Part shown: positions 7,946 through 17,029 of the stretch, one piece after another
How positions within the stretch are numbered: the first letter of the stretch is position 1
How the letters are laid out: every line of letters starts with the position of its first letter
Assembly (NCBI RefSeq): GCF_030845995.1
Contig: NZ_CP132719.1
Location: 1,612,001-1,676,000, forward strand
Source: Geothrix sp. 21YS21S-4
Lineage (GTDB): Bacteria > Acidobacteriota > Holophagae > Holophagales > Holophagaceae
Reading direction: 5' to 3'
DNA: 64,000 nucleotides
Program-made: the position numbers and the translations under genes
Notes under the pieces: model-generated
Databases searched by the model: none
Seen by the model: only the letters and a program-made list of their open reading frames with translations
What the model was told of the DNA's origin: nothing

Positions 7946-8776
7946 GTGGCCGTGAAACCCCCGCCCATCGCCGCGTTCCGGCTTCTCCTGGAATACGACG
8001 GCAGCCGCTTCCAGGGCTGGCAGAAGCAGAGCCTCAAGCAGTCCCGAGAGGGCGTCCGGACCGTGGCCGGCAGTCTGGAGCACGTCCTCCACGAAGCGGG
8101 CTTGCGGCTCGTCTATCTGGGCGGATCGGGTCGGACGGACGCGGGCGTCCACGCCCTCGGCCAAGTCGCCCACCTCCACCTCGAAGCCAAGGGCGCCCCC
8201 CGGCCCGGCGAACTCCGGCGCATCCTGGACGCCGCCCTGCCCCAGGACATCGCCCTCCGAGATGTACGAAGCTGCCCGCCCCGTTTCCACGCCCGGCACG
8301 ACGCCGTGGACCGCACCTACCTCTATCAGATCAGCCGCCGCCGCAGCGCCTTCGGCAAGCCGTGGATCTGGTGGGTGAAGCGCAGCCTCGATCTGGAGAA
8401 GCTGACCCGCGCGTGGACCGCCTTCGAGGGGAACCAGGATCTCAGCGCCTTCGCGGATCTGGACGCCGAAGAGGACGGCCGGGCGCGCATCTTCCGGTGC
8501 GAAGTCGCCGAAGCCGGTGCCCTCGTGCTCCTGCGGGTGCGCGCCACCCACTTCTACCGGCGGCAGGTGCGCCGGATGGTGGGCGCCGCCGTGGCCTGCG
8601 CCCTGGGCGAAGAAGAGCCCCGCCGCGTGCTGGAGGATCTCCGCGCGCCCACGGAGGCCGCCAACCTCTCCTGGGGCGCCAAGGCCGCTCCCGCCTCGGG
8701 CCTGTGCCTGGAAGCCGTCCGCTACGCCGGCGATCCCGAACCCGCCCCGCCCCGCCCCACCCTGCTCGTTCCCTGA
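7946..8776 (+). CDS. truA: tRNA pseudouridine(38-40) synthase
   Basis: 276 residues with a GTG start, 2 bases after the response-regulator stop. TruA modifies uridines 38-40 in the anticodon arm. The catalytic Asp is residue 65 within GRTDAGVHALGQ. The N-terminal strand LLLEYDGSRFQGWQ at 14-27 and the C-terminal FYRRQVRRMVG motif are both typical. Length is close to the family norm. It forms an apparent operon with the preceding regulator and the following HD gene (10-base gap). Confidence 0.93.
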   Translation: MAVKPPPIAAFRLLLEYDGSRFQGWQKQSLKQSREGVRTVAGSLEHVLHEAGLRLVYLGGSGRTDAGVHALGQVAHLHLEAKGAPRPGELRRILDAALPQDIALRDVRSCPPRFHARHDAVDRTYLYQISRRRSAFGKPWIWWVKRSLDLEKLTRAWTAFEGNQDLSAFADLDAEEDGRARIFRCEVAEAGALVLLRVRATHFYRRQVRRMVGAAVACALGEEEPRRVLEDLRAPTEAANLSWGAKAAPASGLCLEAVRYAGDPEPAPPRPTLLVP

Positions 8777-8786
8777 AGCGCCCGAG

Positions 8787-9350
8787 ATGCTCACCCGCGA
8801 TGAAGCCTGGCAGCTGCTGTGCGAATGGACACCGTCGGCCAAGCTCCGCATCCACGCCCGCGCGGTGGAACTGGTCATGCGCGACCTCGCCGCGAAGCTC
8901 GGCGAGGACGTCGAGCGATTCGGCCTGGCGGGCCTCCTCCACGACGCGGACTACGACCAGTGGCCGGAGGAGCATCCCCGGCGCATCGTGGCCTGGCTGC
9001 GGGAGCGCGGAGAGGCGGATCTGGCCCACGCGATCAGCGCCCACTACACCCGGTGGGGCGTGTCCTACGACCACCTTCTGGACCGCGCCCTCCTGGCCTC
9101 CGACGAGATCACCGGCTTCGCCATGGCCTGCGCCCTGGTGCGGCCCGGCCGGACCGAAGGGCTCGAGCCCAGGAGCGTGAAGAAGAAGCTCAAGGACAAG
9201 GCCTTCGCCGCCGGCGTGGACCGCTTCGAAGTGGCGGAGGGCTTCCGCCTGCTGATGGAAACCGCCGGCGGCGCGGAGGAAGACCACCTCGCGCGGATCA
9301 TCGCCGTCCTCCACGCGCACCGCGAGGAACTGGGCCTGGCGCCGATCTAA
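8787..9350 (+). CDS. HD-domain hydrolase
   Basis: 187 residues. HD metal ligands are seen as His near residue 24 (IHARAVE), the HD pair in LLHDADYD near 53-60, and a downstream HPRR and SAHYT. The HDxDYDxxPEEHP pattern is that of small HDIG-type phosphohydrolases of unknown substrate. Its C-terminal 40 residues are basic then acidic without recognisable motif. The gene overlaps the convergent capA-like gene by 4 bases. Confidence 0.8.
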   Translation: MLTRDEAWQLLCEWTPSAKLRIHARAVELVMRDLAAKLGEDVERFGLAGLLHDADYDQWPEEHPRRIVAWLRERGEADLAHAISAHYTRWGVSYDHLLDRALLASDEITGFAMACALVRPGRTEGLEPRSVKKKLKDKAFAAGVDRFEVAEGFRLLMETAGGAEEDHLARIIAVLHAHREELGLAPI

Positions 9351-10495
9351 GGCACGAAGGTTTTTCCCACCCGCTCGGCGATACGCTCCCTCCGCAGGTG
9401 GAGAAGCCTGAGACGCGCCGGATCAGGGGAGAGAACCCGGCGCTCCGCCTCGGCAATGCGGACCACGCGGATCTCGCGGGAGGCATCGGCGCCCCAGGTG
9501 TTGTCGGTCCACAGCGGTTCGAAACGGATCTCCGCCAGGTGCAGGGTCTCGCCCTGGCGCTCGAAGGTCGCCACCAGAACAGCGCCGTCCCGGCTGTCAC
9601 CTTCGGCCGCGGGCGACTGGACGCGGTACGTCCGGTCCTGGTTGCTGATGAAATTCCCCAGCGAGTAGGCGACCAGCGCCTTCCGCCCGCCCGCTTCCAC
9701 CACCTCCGCGGGCTGAAGGACGTGGGGATGATGGCCGAGGAGCAGGTCGCATCCGGCCTCCACGAACCGCCGCGCCCAGAGCCGTTGGCGTTCCGTAGGC
9801 TTCCGTTGGTACTCGTTGCCCCAGTGGAGGCTCACCACCACGAGATCCGCTCCCCGCCGGGCCTCGCGCACGGCGGCGAGGGCCGATTCCAAATCCAGGG
9901 GGCGCACCCACGGTTCCTCATCTCTATGGTTCAAATCCGCGTTGAAGACTCCCGTGAACGCAAGGAAAGCCACTTTCACGCCCCTGCGCTCCAGGAGTTG
10001 GGCGGTTTCGGCGCGGCGCCTGTCCTCGCCGCTGCCCACGGCCACCAGCCCTTCCGCCCGGAGGCGCTCCAGGGTCTCCCGCACGCCGCGTGGTCCCTGG
10101 TCGAAGGCGTAGTTGTTGGCGGTGGAGAGGATCGCCAACCCGCTGGCCCGCAACGCCGCGGGAAGAGAGGCCGGGGCGTTGAACTGCATGGGAACGCCCG
10201 GGCGGCCCGTGGCGGGAGCGATCGGCGTCTCCAGGTTCGCGAAGGCGATGTCCGCTTCCTGGAAGAGTGGCGCCACGTCCTCCCACAGGCCGGAAAAGCC
10301 CCGGGGATGGCGTTCGGCCGCGGCTTTGACGTCCCCGTGCATCAGGATGTCGCCCACCGCCGCGATGCGGATCCGAACGGGCGGAACCGGTGGCGGAGCG
10401 TTCTCCTTGCGGGCGCGACAGGCGAGCCCCAGAAGGGCGAAGCCGACCGTCCCCAGCGCGAGCGCGATCCGCTGGAAGAGGCGCGTCAGGCCCAT
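9347..10495 (-). CDS. CapA-family lipoprotein (metallophosphoesterase fold)
   Basis: 382 residues. A signal sequence ends in a lipobox LLGLAC with Cys at about 26, so it is a lipoprotein, followed by a Pro-rich linker. The body matches the PGA_cap/CapA family: VGDILMHG near 48, NLETPI near 88, STANNYAFDQG near 122, HWGNEY near 219, LLGHHPHVLQP near 250, and SLGNFISNQ near 277. CapA proteins take part in poly-gamma-glutamate export or attachment, but many members lie outside such clusters, as here. Its start overlaps the end of the radical SAM gene by 10 bases, so the two are translationally linked. Confidence 0.87.
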   Translation of the reverse strand: MGLTRLFQRIALALGTVGFALLGLACRARKENAPPPVPPVRIRIAAVGDILMHGDVKAAAERHPRGFSGLWEDVAPLFQEADIAFANLETPIAPATGRPGVPMQFNAPASLPAALRASGLAILSTANNYAFDQGPRGVRETLERLRAEGLVAVGSGEDRRRAETAQLLERRGVKVAFLAFTGVFNADLNHRDEEPWVRPLDLESALAAVREARRGADLVVVSLHWGNEYQRKPTERQRLWARRFVEAGCDLLLGHHPHVLQPAEVVEAGGRKALVAYSLGNFISNQDRTYRVQSPAAEGDSRDGAVLVATFERQGETLHLAEIRFEPLWTDNTWGADASREIRVVRIAEAERRVLSPDPARLRLLHLRRERIAERVGKTFVP

Positions 10496-11364
10496 TCCTC
10501 CGGCCCGTAGTAGACCTCGACGGGGAGGCCCGGCAACCGGAAGCGGAGGCTGGCAGCGAGGGCGTCCATCTCCACCCGCGGAAGGGGCCGGGCTTCCGGC
10601 TCCGGGGTGGGGCGGGCGACGGTGTAGAGCTGAACGGCGCGCAGCCGTCCGCCCTGGTTGCGGATGGCCTCCAGCCGCCCGCAGTAGGCGTCCATTTCGT
10701 CGCTGGAGGGGCCCTGCCCTCGCCAGCTCAGGAAGAGCGTCTGAATGATGATCGGCCAGCGCCGGGCAGTGGCCAGCAGGTTGTCGAGGATCCGCTGGAA
10801 GGGGATCTGGCTGCGGCAGATCTCGCGGTAGTGGGCCTCGGTTCCGGCGTCCAGCTTGGCCCAGATCTCCCCCTGGTTGGCCATCAGGGTCTCCAGCCCC
10901 TGGAGCACGTCGGGCGCCTGGAGGCGGCTGGAGTCGGTGATGAGCACGAGCTTGACCAGGTCCAGGCCCCGGGCCCGCTTCAGGTGCGCCACGCGCTCCA
11001 CGGCTTCGGCAAAGGCCGACGCCGTGGTGGGCTCTCCGTCGCCGCTGAAGGCGATGTCGTTGAGGCGGCGCTGCTCGGGCCGGGCCGAATCGAAGGGCGG
11101 GATCTGGTAGATCTCCCCGCTGGTGGCGAGGTCCAGCAGAAGCCCCAGTTCCTGTTCCAGCAGCGTCAGGTCAAGGTCGCGGCGGTGGGGGGGGACGAGG
11201 CGATCCACCTCGCAGTACACGCAGTCGAAATTGCAGACTTTGTCGGGATTCAGATTCACGCCCACGCTCAGCCCGCGGCTGCGCCGGGCGATCACGGGGT
11301 AGCAGTAATCGAAGTCCCGCCAGATGCGACGGTGGTCCAAGTGGGCCTTGATGAGTTCCGTCAT
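10486..11364 (-). CDS. Radical SAM protein
   Basis: 292 residues. The 4Fe-4S ligands are Cys44, Cys48 and Cys51 (CNFDCVYC), preceded by the phrase GVNLNPDK that marks a distinct uncharacterised radical SAM group. A GDGEPT motif near 131 is the SAM-binding strand seen in this group. No auxiliary cluster motif is obvious in the C-terminus. The substrate is unknown. A TATCCT hexamer at 11371-11376 lies just 6 bases before the ATG, suggesting a leaderless transcript. It is followed by and overlaps the capA-like gene. Confidence 0.85.
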   Translation of the reverse strand: MTELIKAHLDHRRIWRDFDYCYPVIARRSRGLSVGVNLNPDKVCNFDCVYCEVDRLVPPHRRDLDLTLLEQELGLLLDLATSGEIYQIPPFDSARPEQRRLNDIAFSGDGEPTTASAFAEAVERVAHLKRARGLDLVKLVLITDSSRLQAPDVLQGLETLMANQGEIWAKLDAGTEAHYREICRSQIPFQRILDNLLATARRWPIIIQTLFLSWRGQGPSSDEMDAYCGRLEAIRNQGGRLRAVQLYTVARPTPEPEARPLPRVEMDALAASLRFRLPGLPVEVYYGPEEWA

Positions 11365-11382
11365 GCCCCCAGGATACGCTCT

Positions 11383-11811
11383 TCAATCTCCCTTCGCTCG
11401 GCTGTCGATGCGCTCCGCCCGCGCCGCCTCCGCGGCACGGATCATCTCCGGCTTCCACACCAGGGGCTCGGGCCGGAGATCCGCGTCCACCGCCACCATC
11501 ACGAATTCGCCGCTGGTGACGTCGCGCCGCTCGTCGGAGACGGGCGCGTACACCTGGACTTCGATCTGCAGGGTCAGGCTGGTGCGTCCCCGCCGCCCCA
11601 CCGACACGTAGAACTCGATGATCTCCCCGGTGCGCACGGGGCTGTGGAAGACCAGTTCCGAGACTTTGAGGGTGAGGAACCGCCGGTTGCGGGACAGGAG
11701 CGAGGCCGCGATCCCGGCCACCTTGTCCATCCGGGCCATCATGTCGCCGCCGAAGAGGGTGGCGTTCAGGCCGATGTCCTGCTCGAGGACCATTTCACGC
11801 GAGATGAGCAC
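11383..11811 (-). CDS. Acyl-CoA thioesterase, YciA/hotdog family
   Basis: 142 residues from the GTG at 11811, which has an AGGAG ribosome site 5 bases upstream. A further in-frame start exists upstream (11847) but lacks such a site. The hotdog pattern is clear: a long helix with NATLFGGDMMARMDKVAG at about 16-33, where Gly-Gly-Asp holds the usual catalytic region, then strands ending in GEFVMVAVD near 103. Such enzymes hydrolyse acyl-CoA thioesters. A TATCCT -10-like box lies upstream of the ribosome site. Confidence 0.86.
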   Translation of the reverse strand: MLISREMVLEQDIGLNATLFGGDMMARMDKVAGIAASLLSRNRRFLTLKVSELVFHSPVRTGEIIEFYVSVGRRGRTSLTLQIEVQVYAPVSDERRDVTSGEFVMVAVDADLRPEPLVWKPEMIRAAEAARAERIDSRAKGD

Positions 11812-11892
11812 AGGAACTCCTGGGCACCAGGATAGCGGCCTAAGCACATCTACGATGCATTTCGTATATCCTTCATCCCATCCGGAGAAACC

Positions 11893-12912
11893 ATGGCCAT
11901 CCCCCTTCCCCTGGCCTTTCCTCCCGCCGTCCAGGCGCCCCTGCCACAGAGCCGGATCGCCGTGCGGATGGACCTCTCCGAGGCCGACGCCGTGCTGGCC
12001 CTGCTGGATCTCCGCGCCCGCGGCCAGGAACCCGGCGACGCGGACTGGGCGAAACTCTTCGCGACGGAGGGCTACCGCCGGTTGAAGCGCCGGGAGGCAT
12101 CCATGGGTCGCCCTTTCGAGGACGTGGACTTCCGGGCCTTCGTCCTGTCGGCGGACCTGCTCAGCCGCGCCCTAACACTGAAGAAGGCTGTGGAGACTTG
12201 GCGCCGCCTGGATCCGGCCGCGGCGGCCCACCGCGCGCTCGCCTACCTGCCCGCGGAAGCGCGGATCCGCGCCACCCTCTATCCGGTCATCAAGCCGCAG
12301 GGAAACTCCTTCGTCTTCGAGGCGGAGACGGACCCGGCCATCTTCCTGTTCGTGGATCCCTCGCGCAGCGGCGCCCAGGAGGAGAACACCCTGGTCCACG
12401 AGTTCCACCACATCGGCTTCGCCAGCGTCCGTCCCGCGGAAGACGAGAGCTTGCCCAGTCCGCGCCGCCTAGCCCTGCGGTGGACCGGCGCGTTCGGAGA
12501 GGGCTTCGCCATGCTGGCCGCCGCGGGGAGCCCGACGGCCCATCCCCACGCCGTCAGCCCGGCGGCGGACCGGGCCCGCTGGGACCGGGACATGGCGGCC
12601 TTTCCGCGGGATTTCGACCGCCTCGCCGCGTTCCTCGGCCGCCTCCTCGACGGCTCCCTCCGAGGCGAACAGGCGACGGAAGCGGCCTTCGCCTTCTACG
12701 GCGTCCAGGGTCCCTGGTACACCGTGGGCTGGCGCATGGCCAGCCTCATCGAGACCCGCCTGGGGCGCGCCCGGCTGCTGGAGGTCTACCGCGACCTGTC
12801 CACGCTGTACCGGACCTGGAACGAGGTCGCCGATCTGGAGGCGAAAGCCACGGGCCAGGCGCTTCCCCATTGGTCCCAGGCTCTGGTGGAGGCCGTGGAG
12901 AGGCGGCGCTGA
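11893..12912 (+). CDS. DUF5700-type putative zinc metallopeptidase
   Basis: 339 residues. The gluzincin motif HEFHH is at 169-173, with GEGFA about 40 residues further on as a candidate for the third zinc ligand Glu. Both features fit the DUF5700 putative Zn-dependent protease family. The N-terminus has a short hydrophobic stretch but no convincing cleavage site, so its location is uncertain. GGAG 5 bases before the ATG and a TATCCT upstream support the start. It is convergent with sucD. Its substrate is unknown. Confidence 0.75.
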   Translation: MAIPLPLAFPPAVQAPLPQSRIAVRMDLSEADAVLALLDLRARGQEPGDADWAKLFATEGYRRLKRREASMGRPFEDVDFRAFVLSADLLSRALTLKKAVETWRRLDPAAAAHRALAYLPAEARIRATLYPVIKPQGNSFVFEAETDPAIFLFVDPSRSGAQEENTLVHEFHHIGFASVRPAEDESLPSPRRLALRWTGAFGEGFAMLAAAGSPTAHPHAVSPAADRARWDRDMAAFPRDFDRLAAFLGRLLDGSLRGEQATEAAFAFYGVQGPWYTVGWRMASLIETRLGRARLLEVYRDLSTLYRTWNEVADLEAKATGQALPHWSQALVEAVERRR

Positions 12913-12924
12913 ATCCCCCGTACG

Positions 12925-12955
12925 CAACCGCGCGGCCCGTCGGGCCGCGCGGTTG
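12925..12955. terminator. Strong hairpin between convergent genes
   Basis: Fourteen perfect base pairs (12925-12938 with 12942-12955) around a GTC loop, between the ends of the DUF5700 gene and sucD. Neither direction has a T-run behind it, so it may stop transcription by a non-canonical route or protect 3' ends. Confidence 0.6.
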
Positions 12956-12971
12956 GTGAAAACGACGGGAC

Positions 12972-13853
12972 TCAGACCTTCTGGGCCAGCTTCTCGGCCA
13001 GGGCCTTGCCCATGTCCGCGGGGCTCTGGACCACGGTGATTCCGGCGGCCTGGAGGGCCTTCATCTTCTCGGCGGCGGTGCCCTTGCCCCCGGAGATGAT
13101 GGCGCCGGCATGGCCCATGCGGCGCCCCGGAGGGGCCGTCTGGCCGGCGATGAAAGCCACCACGGGCTTCGTGACGTACTGCTTCACGAACTCGGCGGCC
13201 TCTTCCTCGGCGCTGCCGCCGATCTCGCCGATCATGATGATCGCGTGGGTGTCGGGATCATCCTGGAACAGGCGCAGGGCATCGATGTGGCTGGTGCCGT
13301 TCACCGGATCGCCGCCGATGCCGATGCAGGTGCTCTGCCCGATGCCCAGGGCGGTGAGCTGGCCGACGGCTTCGTAGGTCAGGGTGCCGGAGCGGCTGAC
13401 CACGCCGACGTGGCCCTGCTTGTGGATGCGGCCGGGCATGATCCCGATCTTGGCCATGCCGGGGCTGATGATGCCCGGGCAGTTGGGGCCGATCAGGCGG
13501 CTCTTGGGGTAGTCGGGAAGGACGCGCTTGACCTTCACCATGTCGAGGACGGGGATGCCCTCGGTGATGCAGACGATCAGCTCGATGCCCGCTTCCAGGG
13601 CTTCCAGGATGGCGTCGGCGGAGCCCACGGGGGGCACGAAGATCATGGTGGCGTTGGCGCCGGTCTTGGCGACGGCCTCCTTGACGGTGTTGAAGACGGG
13701 GAAGCCCTCGATCTCGGTGCCCCCTTTGCCGGGCGTCACGCCGCCGACGACGTTCGTGCCGTAGTCGCGGCAGCCCTTGGCGTGGAAGAGCCCTTCCCGT
13801 CCCGTGATGCCCTGGACGATCAATTTGGTGTGGTTGCCCACCAGAACAGCCAT
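12972..13853 (-). CDS. sucD: Succinyl-CoA synthetase alpha subunit
   Basis: 293 residues. It converts succinyl-CoA to succinate with substrate-level phosphorylation in the TCA cycle. The N-terminal CoA-binding domain shows [17 protein letters not shown] near 15-31 and a GGVTPGKGG loop. The phospho-histidine lies in [14 protein letters not shown] near residue 247. Normal family length. sucC lies 41 bases upstream on the same strand, and the pair forms an operon. Confidence 0.96.
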   Translation of the reverse strand: MAVLVGNHTKLIVQGITGREGLFHAKGCRDYGTNVVGGVTPGKGGTEIEGFPVFNTVKEAVAKTGANATMIFVPPVGSADAILEALEAGIELIVCITEGIPVLDMVKVKRVLPDYPKSRLIGPNCPGIISPGMAKIGIMPGRIHKQGHVGVVSRSGTLTYEAVGQLTALGIGQSTCIGIGGDPVNGTSHIDALRLFQDDPDTHAIIMIGEIGGSAEEEAAEFVKQYVTKPVVAFIAGQTAPPGRRMGHAGAIISGGKGTAAEKMKALQAAGITVVQSPADMGKALAEKLAQKV

Positions 13854-13894
13854 GTCATACCTCTCTGGATTCGAATTCGGGTTCCGTGGATGAC

Positions 13895-15052
13895 CTACTT
13901 GATCGAGGCGACGACCTTCTCGGCGGCGTCCTTCAGGTCGGCGGCGACGATGAGGTTCAGGCCGCTGTCCGCGAGGATCTTCTTGCCCTCTTCGACGTTG
14001 GTGCCTTCCAGGCGCACCACGACGGGGACCTTGATCCCGATCTCCTTCGCGGCCTTCACGATGCCCGCGGCCACCACGTCGCAGCGCATGATGCCGCCGA
14101 AGATGTTCACGAGGACGGCCTTCACGGCCGGGTCCTGCAGGATGATCCGGAACGCGTTCTTCACCGCGTCCTCGGTGGCGCCGCCGCCCACGTCCAGGAA
14201 GTTGGCCGGGGAACCGCCGTGGTACTTGATGATGTCCATGGTGCCCATGGCCAGGCCCGCGCCGTTCACCATGCAGCCGATCTGGCCGTCGAGCTTGATG
14301 AAGTTCAGGTTGAACTTGCTCGCCTCGATCTCCTCCTCCGCCTCCTCGTTGAGGTCGCGGAAGGCCAGGACGTCCGCGTGGCGGAACAGGGCGTTGTCGT
14401 CGAACCCGATCTTGGCGTCGAGGGCGGTCACCTCACCCTGCTTGGTCACCACGAGCGGATTGATCTCCACCATGGAGCAGTCCTTCTCGATGAAGAGCTT
14501 GTAGAGGTTCTGGAGGAACACCACGCCCTTCTTGAATGCGTCGCCTTCGAGCCCCAAGGCGAAGGCCACCTGGCGGGCCTGGAAGCCATTGAGGCCCAGT
14601 GCCGGATCGATGGCGACCCTGACGATCTTCTCGGGGGTCTTCTCCGCCACTTCCTCGATTTCCACGCCGCCTTCCGTGGAAGCCAGGATGGTCACGCGGC
14701 TGGAGGCGCGGTCCACCAGGAAGCTGAGGTAGAGTTCCCGCTCGATGTCGACGGGCTTGGAGAGGAACACCGTCCGAACCTTGCGGCCCTCGGCGCCGGT
14801 CTGCTTGGTGACGAGCTGCATGCCCAGCATGGCCTTGAACAGCTCGGCGGCCTTGTCGGGATCGGTCGCGAACTTCACGCCGCCGCCCTTGCCCCGGCCG
14901 CCCGCGTGGATCTGCGCCTTCACGACGCTGGCCCCGCCGAATTCCTTGGTGATCATGCGGGCGTCTTCCGCGTCCTGGGCCACCTTCCCGTCGGGCGTGG
15001 CTACGGCATACCGCCGCAGAAGCTCTTTGGCTTGATATTCATGGATGTTCAT
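13895..15052 (-). CDS. sucC: Succinyl-CoA synthetase beta subunit
   Basis: 385 residues from the ATG at 15052, which encodes the family-typical [12 protein letters not shown] start; an upstream in-frame start at 15082 is ignored. ATP-grasp domain with the [15 protein letters not shown] segment near 45-59 and the C-terminal [13 protein letters not shown] motif. It supplies the nucleotide-binding and succinate-binding half of the enzyme. AAGGGG lies 6 bases before the start. A TTGGCA/TATAGA promoter is found upstream. Confidence 0.96.
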   Translation of the reverse strand: MNIHEYQAKELLRRYAVATPDGKVAQDAEDARMITKEFGGASVVKAQIHAGGRGKGGGVKFATDPDKAAELFKAMLGMQLVTKQTGAEGRKVRTVFLSKPVDIERELYLSFLVDRASSRVTILASTEGGVEIEEVAEKTPEKIVRVAIDPALGLNGFQARQVAFALGLEGDAFKKGVVFLQNLYKLFIEKDCSMVEINPLVVTKQGEVTALDAKIGFDDNALFRHADVLAFRDLNEEAEEEIEASKFNLNFIKLDGQIGCMVNGAGLAMGTMDIIKYHGGSPANFLDVGGGATEDAVKNAFRIILQDPAVKAVLVNIFGGIMRCDVVAAGIVKAAKEIGIKVPVVVRLEGTNVEEGKKILADSGLNLIVAADLKDAAEKVVASIK

Positions 15053-15082
15053 GAATGTGTTCCCCTTAAACGGTGGGTCCAT

Positions 15083-15110
15083 TCTATAGCCGCACCTCCG
15101 CTATTGCCAA
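15083..15110 (-). promoter_or_regulatory. Promoter of sucCD
   Basis: On the minus strand: -35 TTGGCA (15105-15110), a 16-base spacer, and -10 TATAGA (15083-15088). The start would fall about 24 bases ahead of the sucC ATG. The sequence from the -10 onward is nearly the same as upstream of mdh (see findings). Confidence 0.6.
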
Positions 15111-15131
15111 ATGCGAAAAAACAGGCTTTCT

Positions 15132-15145
15132 TATAATTGAATTAT
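15132..15145. promoter_or_regulatory. AT-rich palindrome with TATAAT box
   Basis: The region between sucC and the PilT-like gene contains an isolated AT-rich island with a perfect 6-bp-arm palindrome (15133-15145, ATAATTGAATTAT) that overlaps a consensus TATAAT at 15132-15137 on the plus strand. No good -35 is placed correctly. It may be an operator or a promoter needing an activator for the gene at 15301. Confidence 0.35.
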
Positions 15146-15300
15146 CGAACCTTTCCCAACCTGTTCCACGGACTCGGTGCCCCCCTCCGGAGCGCCACAT
15201 TTATTCCCCGACTGTGACGCGCGACGCTTTCTGCGCTCAAGCCCGAAGGGGTCCTGCACGATTCCGAGCTTGAGGGGTTCCGTTCCCCGCCGGAGGTCGA

Positions 15301-16881
15301 ATGGCGCAGTTGGACAAGCTCCTCCAGTACGTCGTGCCGCGGGGAGGCAAGCGCCTTCTGCTGGAACCCGATCGGCCGCCGGTTCTGGAATTGGCCTCCG
15401 GCGACCGGACGCACCTGCTGAGCAATCCCCTGCCCGGCGTGATGGTGGAGGTGCTGGCCTCGGACATCGTTCCTTCCCACCAGAAGAACGCCTGGCAGTC
15501 GGGCCAGGGCGTGAGCTTCGACTACCGCCTCGGCGAGCAGCTCTTCCGCATCCAGTGCCTCAAGGAGCAGGGCACCTCCAGGATCCTGGTGGAACCCACC
15601 GGGGCGGCGCCCGCTTCCTCCGCGCCCCTCCCCGAAGCGCGGGCAAGCATGGATTCGGTCGCTCCTCCCCGACCTCCCGAACCTGCAGCTCCTGCGCCCG
15701 AACCCGCCGTTCCCGAGCCACGTCCGATCCCCGTCTCCGCATCGGCCCCTGCACCCATGGGAGAGCGGCCTCCCCATCCCCTCGCCACCCAACTGTTCCG
15801 CGCCCTCCTGGAGGCCCGCGGCTCCGACCTCCACTGTTCCTCCTACGAGACGCCCCTGGTCCGCGTGGACGGGGATCTCCAGGATCTTCCGGGCGATTTC
15901 GGCGTCCTCGGCGGGGGACAGCTCCTGGAGCTGATGGAGGCCGTGGCGCCGCCCGACGCGTGGCGCGGTTTCCGCGACCGGAGCGACGCGGACTTCGCCT
16001 ACGCCTTCGAAGAGGGCGGCTGCCGGCTGCGGATGAACTTCTTCATGGACCGCGTGGGTCCCGGCTTCGTCTGCCGCGTCATCCCCGACAAGCTGCCGGA
16101 CGCGGACCAACTGGGCCTGCCGGAGCACCTGCGACGCCTGGCGGGGCTCGCCAAAGGACTGGTCCTCGTCACGGGCCCCACGGGCAGCGGCAAGTCCACG
16201 ACCCTGGCCGCCATCCTCGACCTCGCCAACCAGAAGCGGAAGGACCACATCCTGACCATCGAGGATCCCATCGAGTTCGTGCATCCGCGGAAGGGCTGCC
16301 TGGTGAACCAGCGGGAGGTGGGCACCCACACGGACAGCTTCAAGAGCGGGCTGCGGGCGGCGCTGCGCGAAGATCCTGACATCGTGATGGTGGGCGAGAT
16401 GCGCGACCTGGAGACCATCGCCATCGCCCTGGAGACGGCCATCACGGGCCACCTGGTCTTTGGGACGCTCCACACCAGCAGCGCCATCGGCACCATCGAC
16501 CGGATCGTGGACCAGTTCCCGGCGGACCGCCAGCAGCAGATCCGCGTGATGCTCGCCGATGCCCTGAAGTGCGTGGTGAGCCAGACCCTGCTGAAGAAGG
16601 TGGGCGGAGGCCGCATCGCCGCGTTGGAAACGCTGTTCATCAGCCCCGCCATCGCCAACCTCATCCGCGAGGGGAAAAACTTCCAGATCCCCAGCGCCAT
16701 GCAGACCGGCCGCAGCTACGGCCAGCGGCTCATGAACGACGCCCTGGTCGAGCTGATCAAAGACCGCAAGGTGGAGCCTATGGAGGCCTACCTCAAGTGC
16801 CCCGACAAAGAGAGCTTCATCGCCGCCTGCAAGCGCGCGGCGATCCCCTTCGACCTGCGGCTCGGCGATCTGGAGAACTGA
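15301..16881 (+). CDS. PilT/PilU-like type IV pilus ATPase with extra N-terminal domain
   Basis: 526 residues, about 150 more than ordinary PilT. Residues 1-100 form a separate domain that looks like a truncated PilT N-terminal fold. Residues 101-160 are a Pro/Ala-rich linker, and 161-526 are a complete retraction-type ATPase. The Walker A motif GPTGSGKST is at 292-300, the Asp box near 320-327, the Walker B region IVMVGEMRD at 361-369, the His box near 384-391, and the AIANLIREGK motif typical of PilT near 445. Role: powering pilus retraction or a related function at the inner membrane. No other pilus gene is adjacent. It is convergent with the prenyl synthase gene across a palindromic repeat. 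Confidence 0.87.
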   Translation: MAQLDKLLQYVVPRGGKRLLLEPDRPPVLELASGDRTHLLSNPLPGVMVEVLASDIVPSHQKNAWQSGQGVSFDYRLGEQLFRIQCLKEQGTSRILVEPTGAAPASSAPLPEARASMDSVAPPRPPEPAAPAPEPAVPEPRPIPVSASAPAPMGERPPHPLATQLFRALLEARGSDLHCSSYETPLVRVDGDLQDLPGDFGVLGGGQLLELMEAVAPPDAWRGFRDRSDADFAYAFEEGGCRLRMNFFMDRVGPGFVCRVIPDKLPDADQLGLPEHLRRLAGLAKGLVLVTGPTGSGKSTTLAAILDLANQKRKDHILTIEDPIEFVHPRKGCLVNQREVGTHTDSFKSGLRAALREDPDIVMVGEMRDLETIAIALETAITGHLVFGTLHTSSAIGTIDRIVDQFPADRQQQIRVMLADALKCVVSQTLLKKVGGGRIAALETLFISPAIANLIREGKNFQIPSAMQTGRSYGQRLMNDALVELIKDRKVEPMEAYLKCPDKESFIAACKRAAIPFDLRLGDLEN

Positions 16882-16899
16882 AGCCGCCTTGCGATTCAA

Positions 16900-17002
16900 G
16901 AGATAAGGATCACCACCAAGGCACGAAGACACCAAGAAAAGCTCCGCGGGTTTCGGTTCTGTTCTTGGTGCTCTTGGCGTCTTGGTGGTGAATCTCTTTT
17001 AA
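16900..17002. repeat. Dispersed palindromic repeat, family A, copy 1
   Basis: About 100-bp imperfect inverted repeat. The left arm contains CACCACCAAGGCACGAAGAC (from 16911) and the right arm its complement ending in CTTGGTGGTG (16981-16990). It fills the gap between two convergent genes and could act as a bidirectional terminator. Related copies lie at 33836 and 53739. Confidence 0.8.
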
Positions 17003-17029
17003 AAATCCTGAACAATTCTTGGCCGAAGC

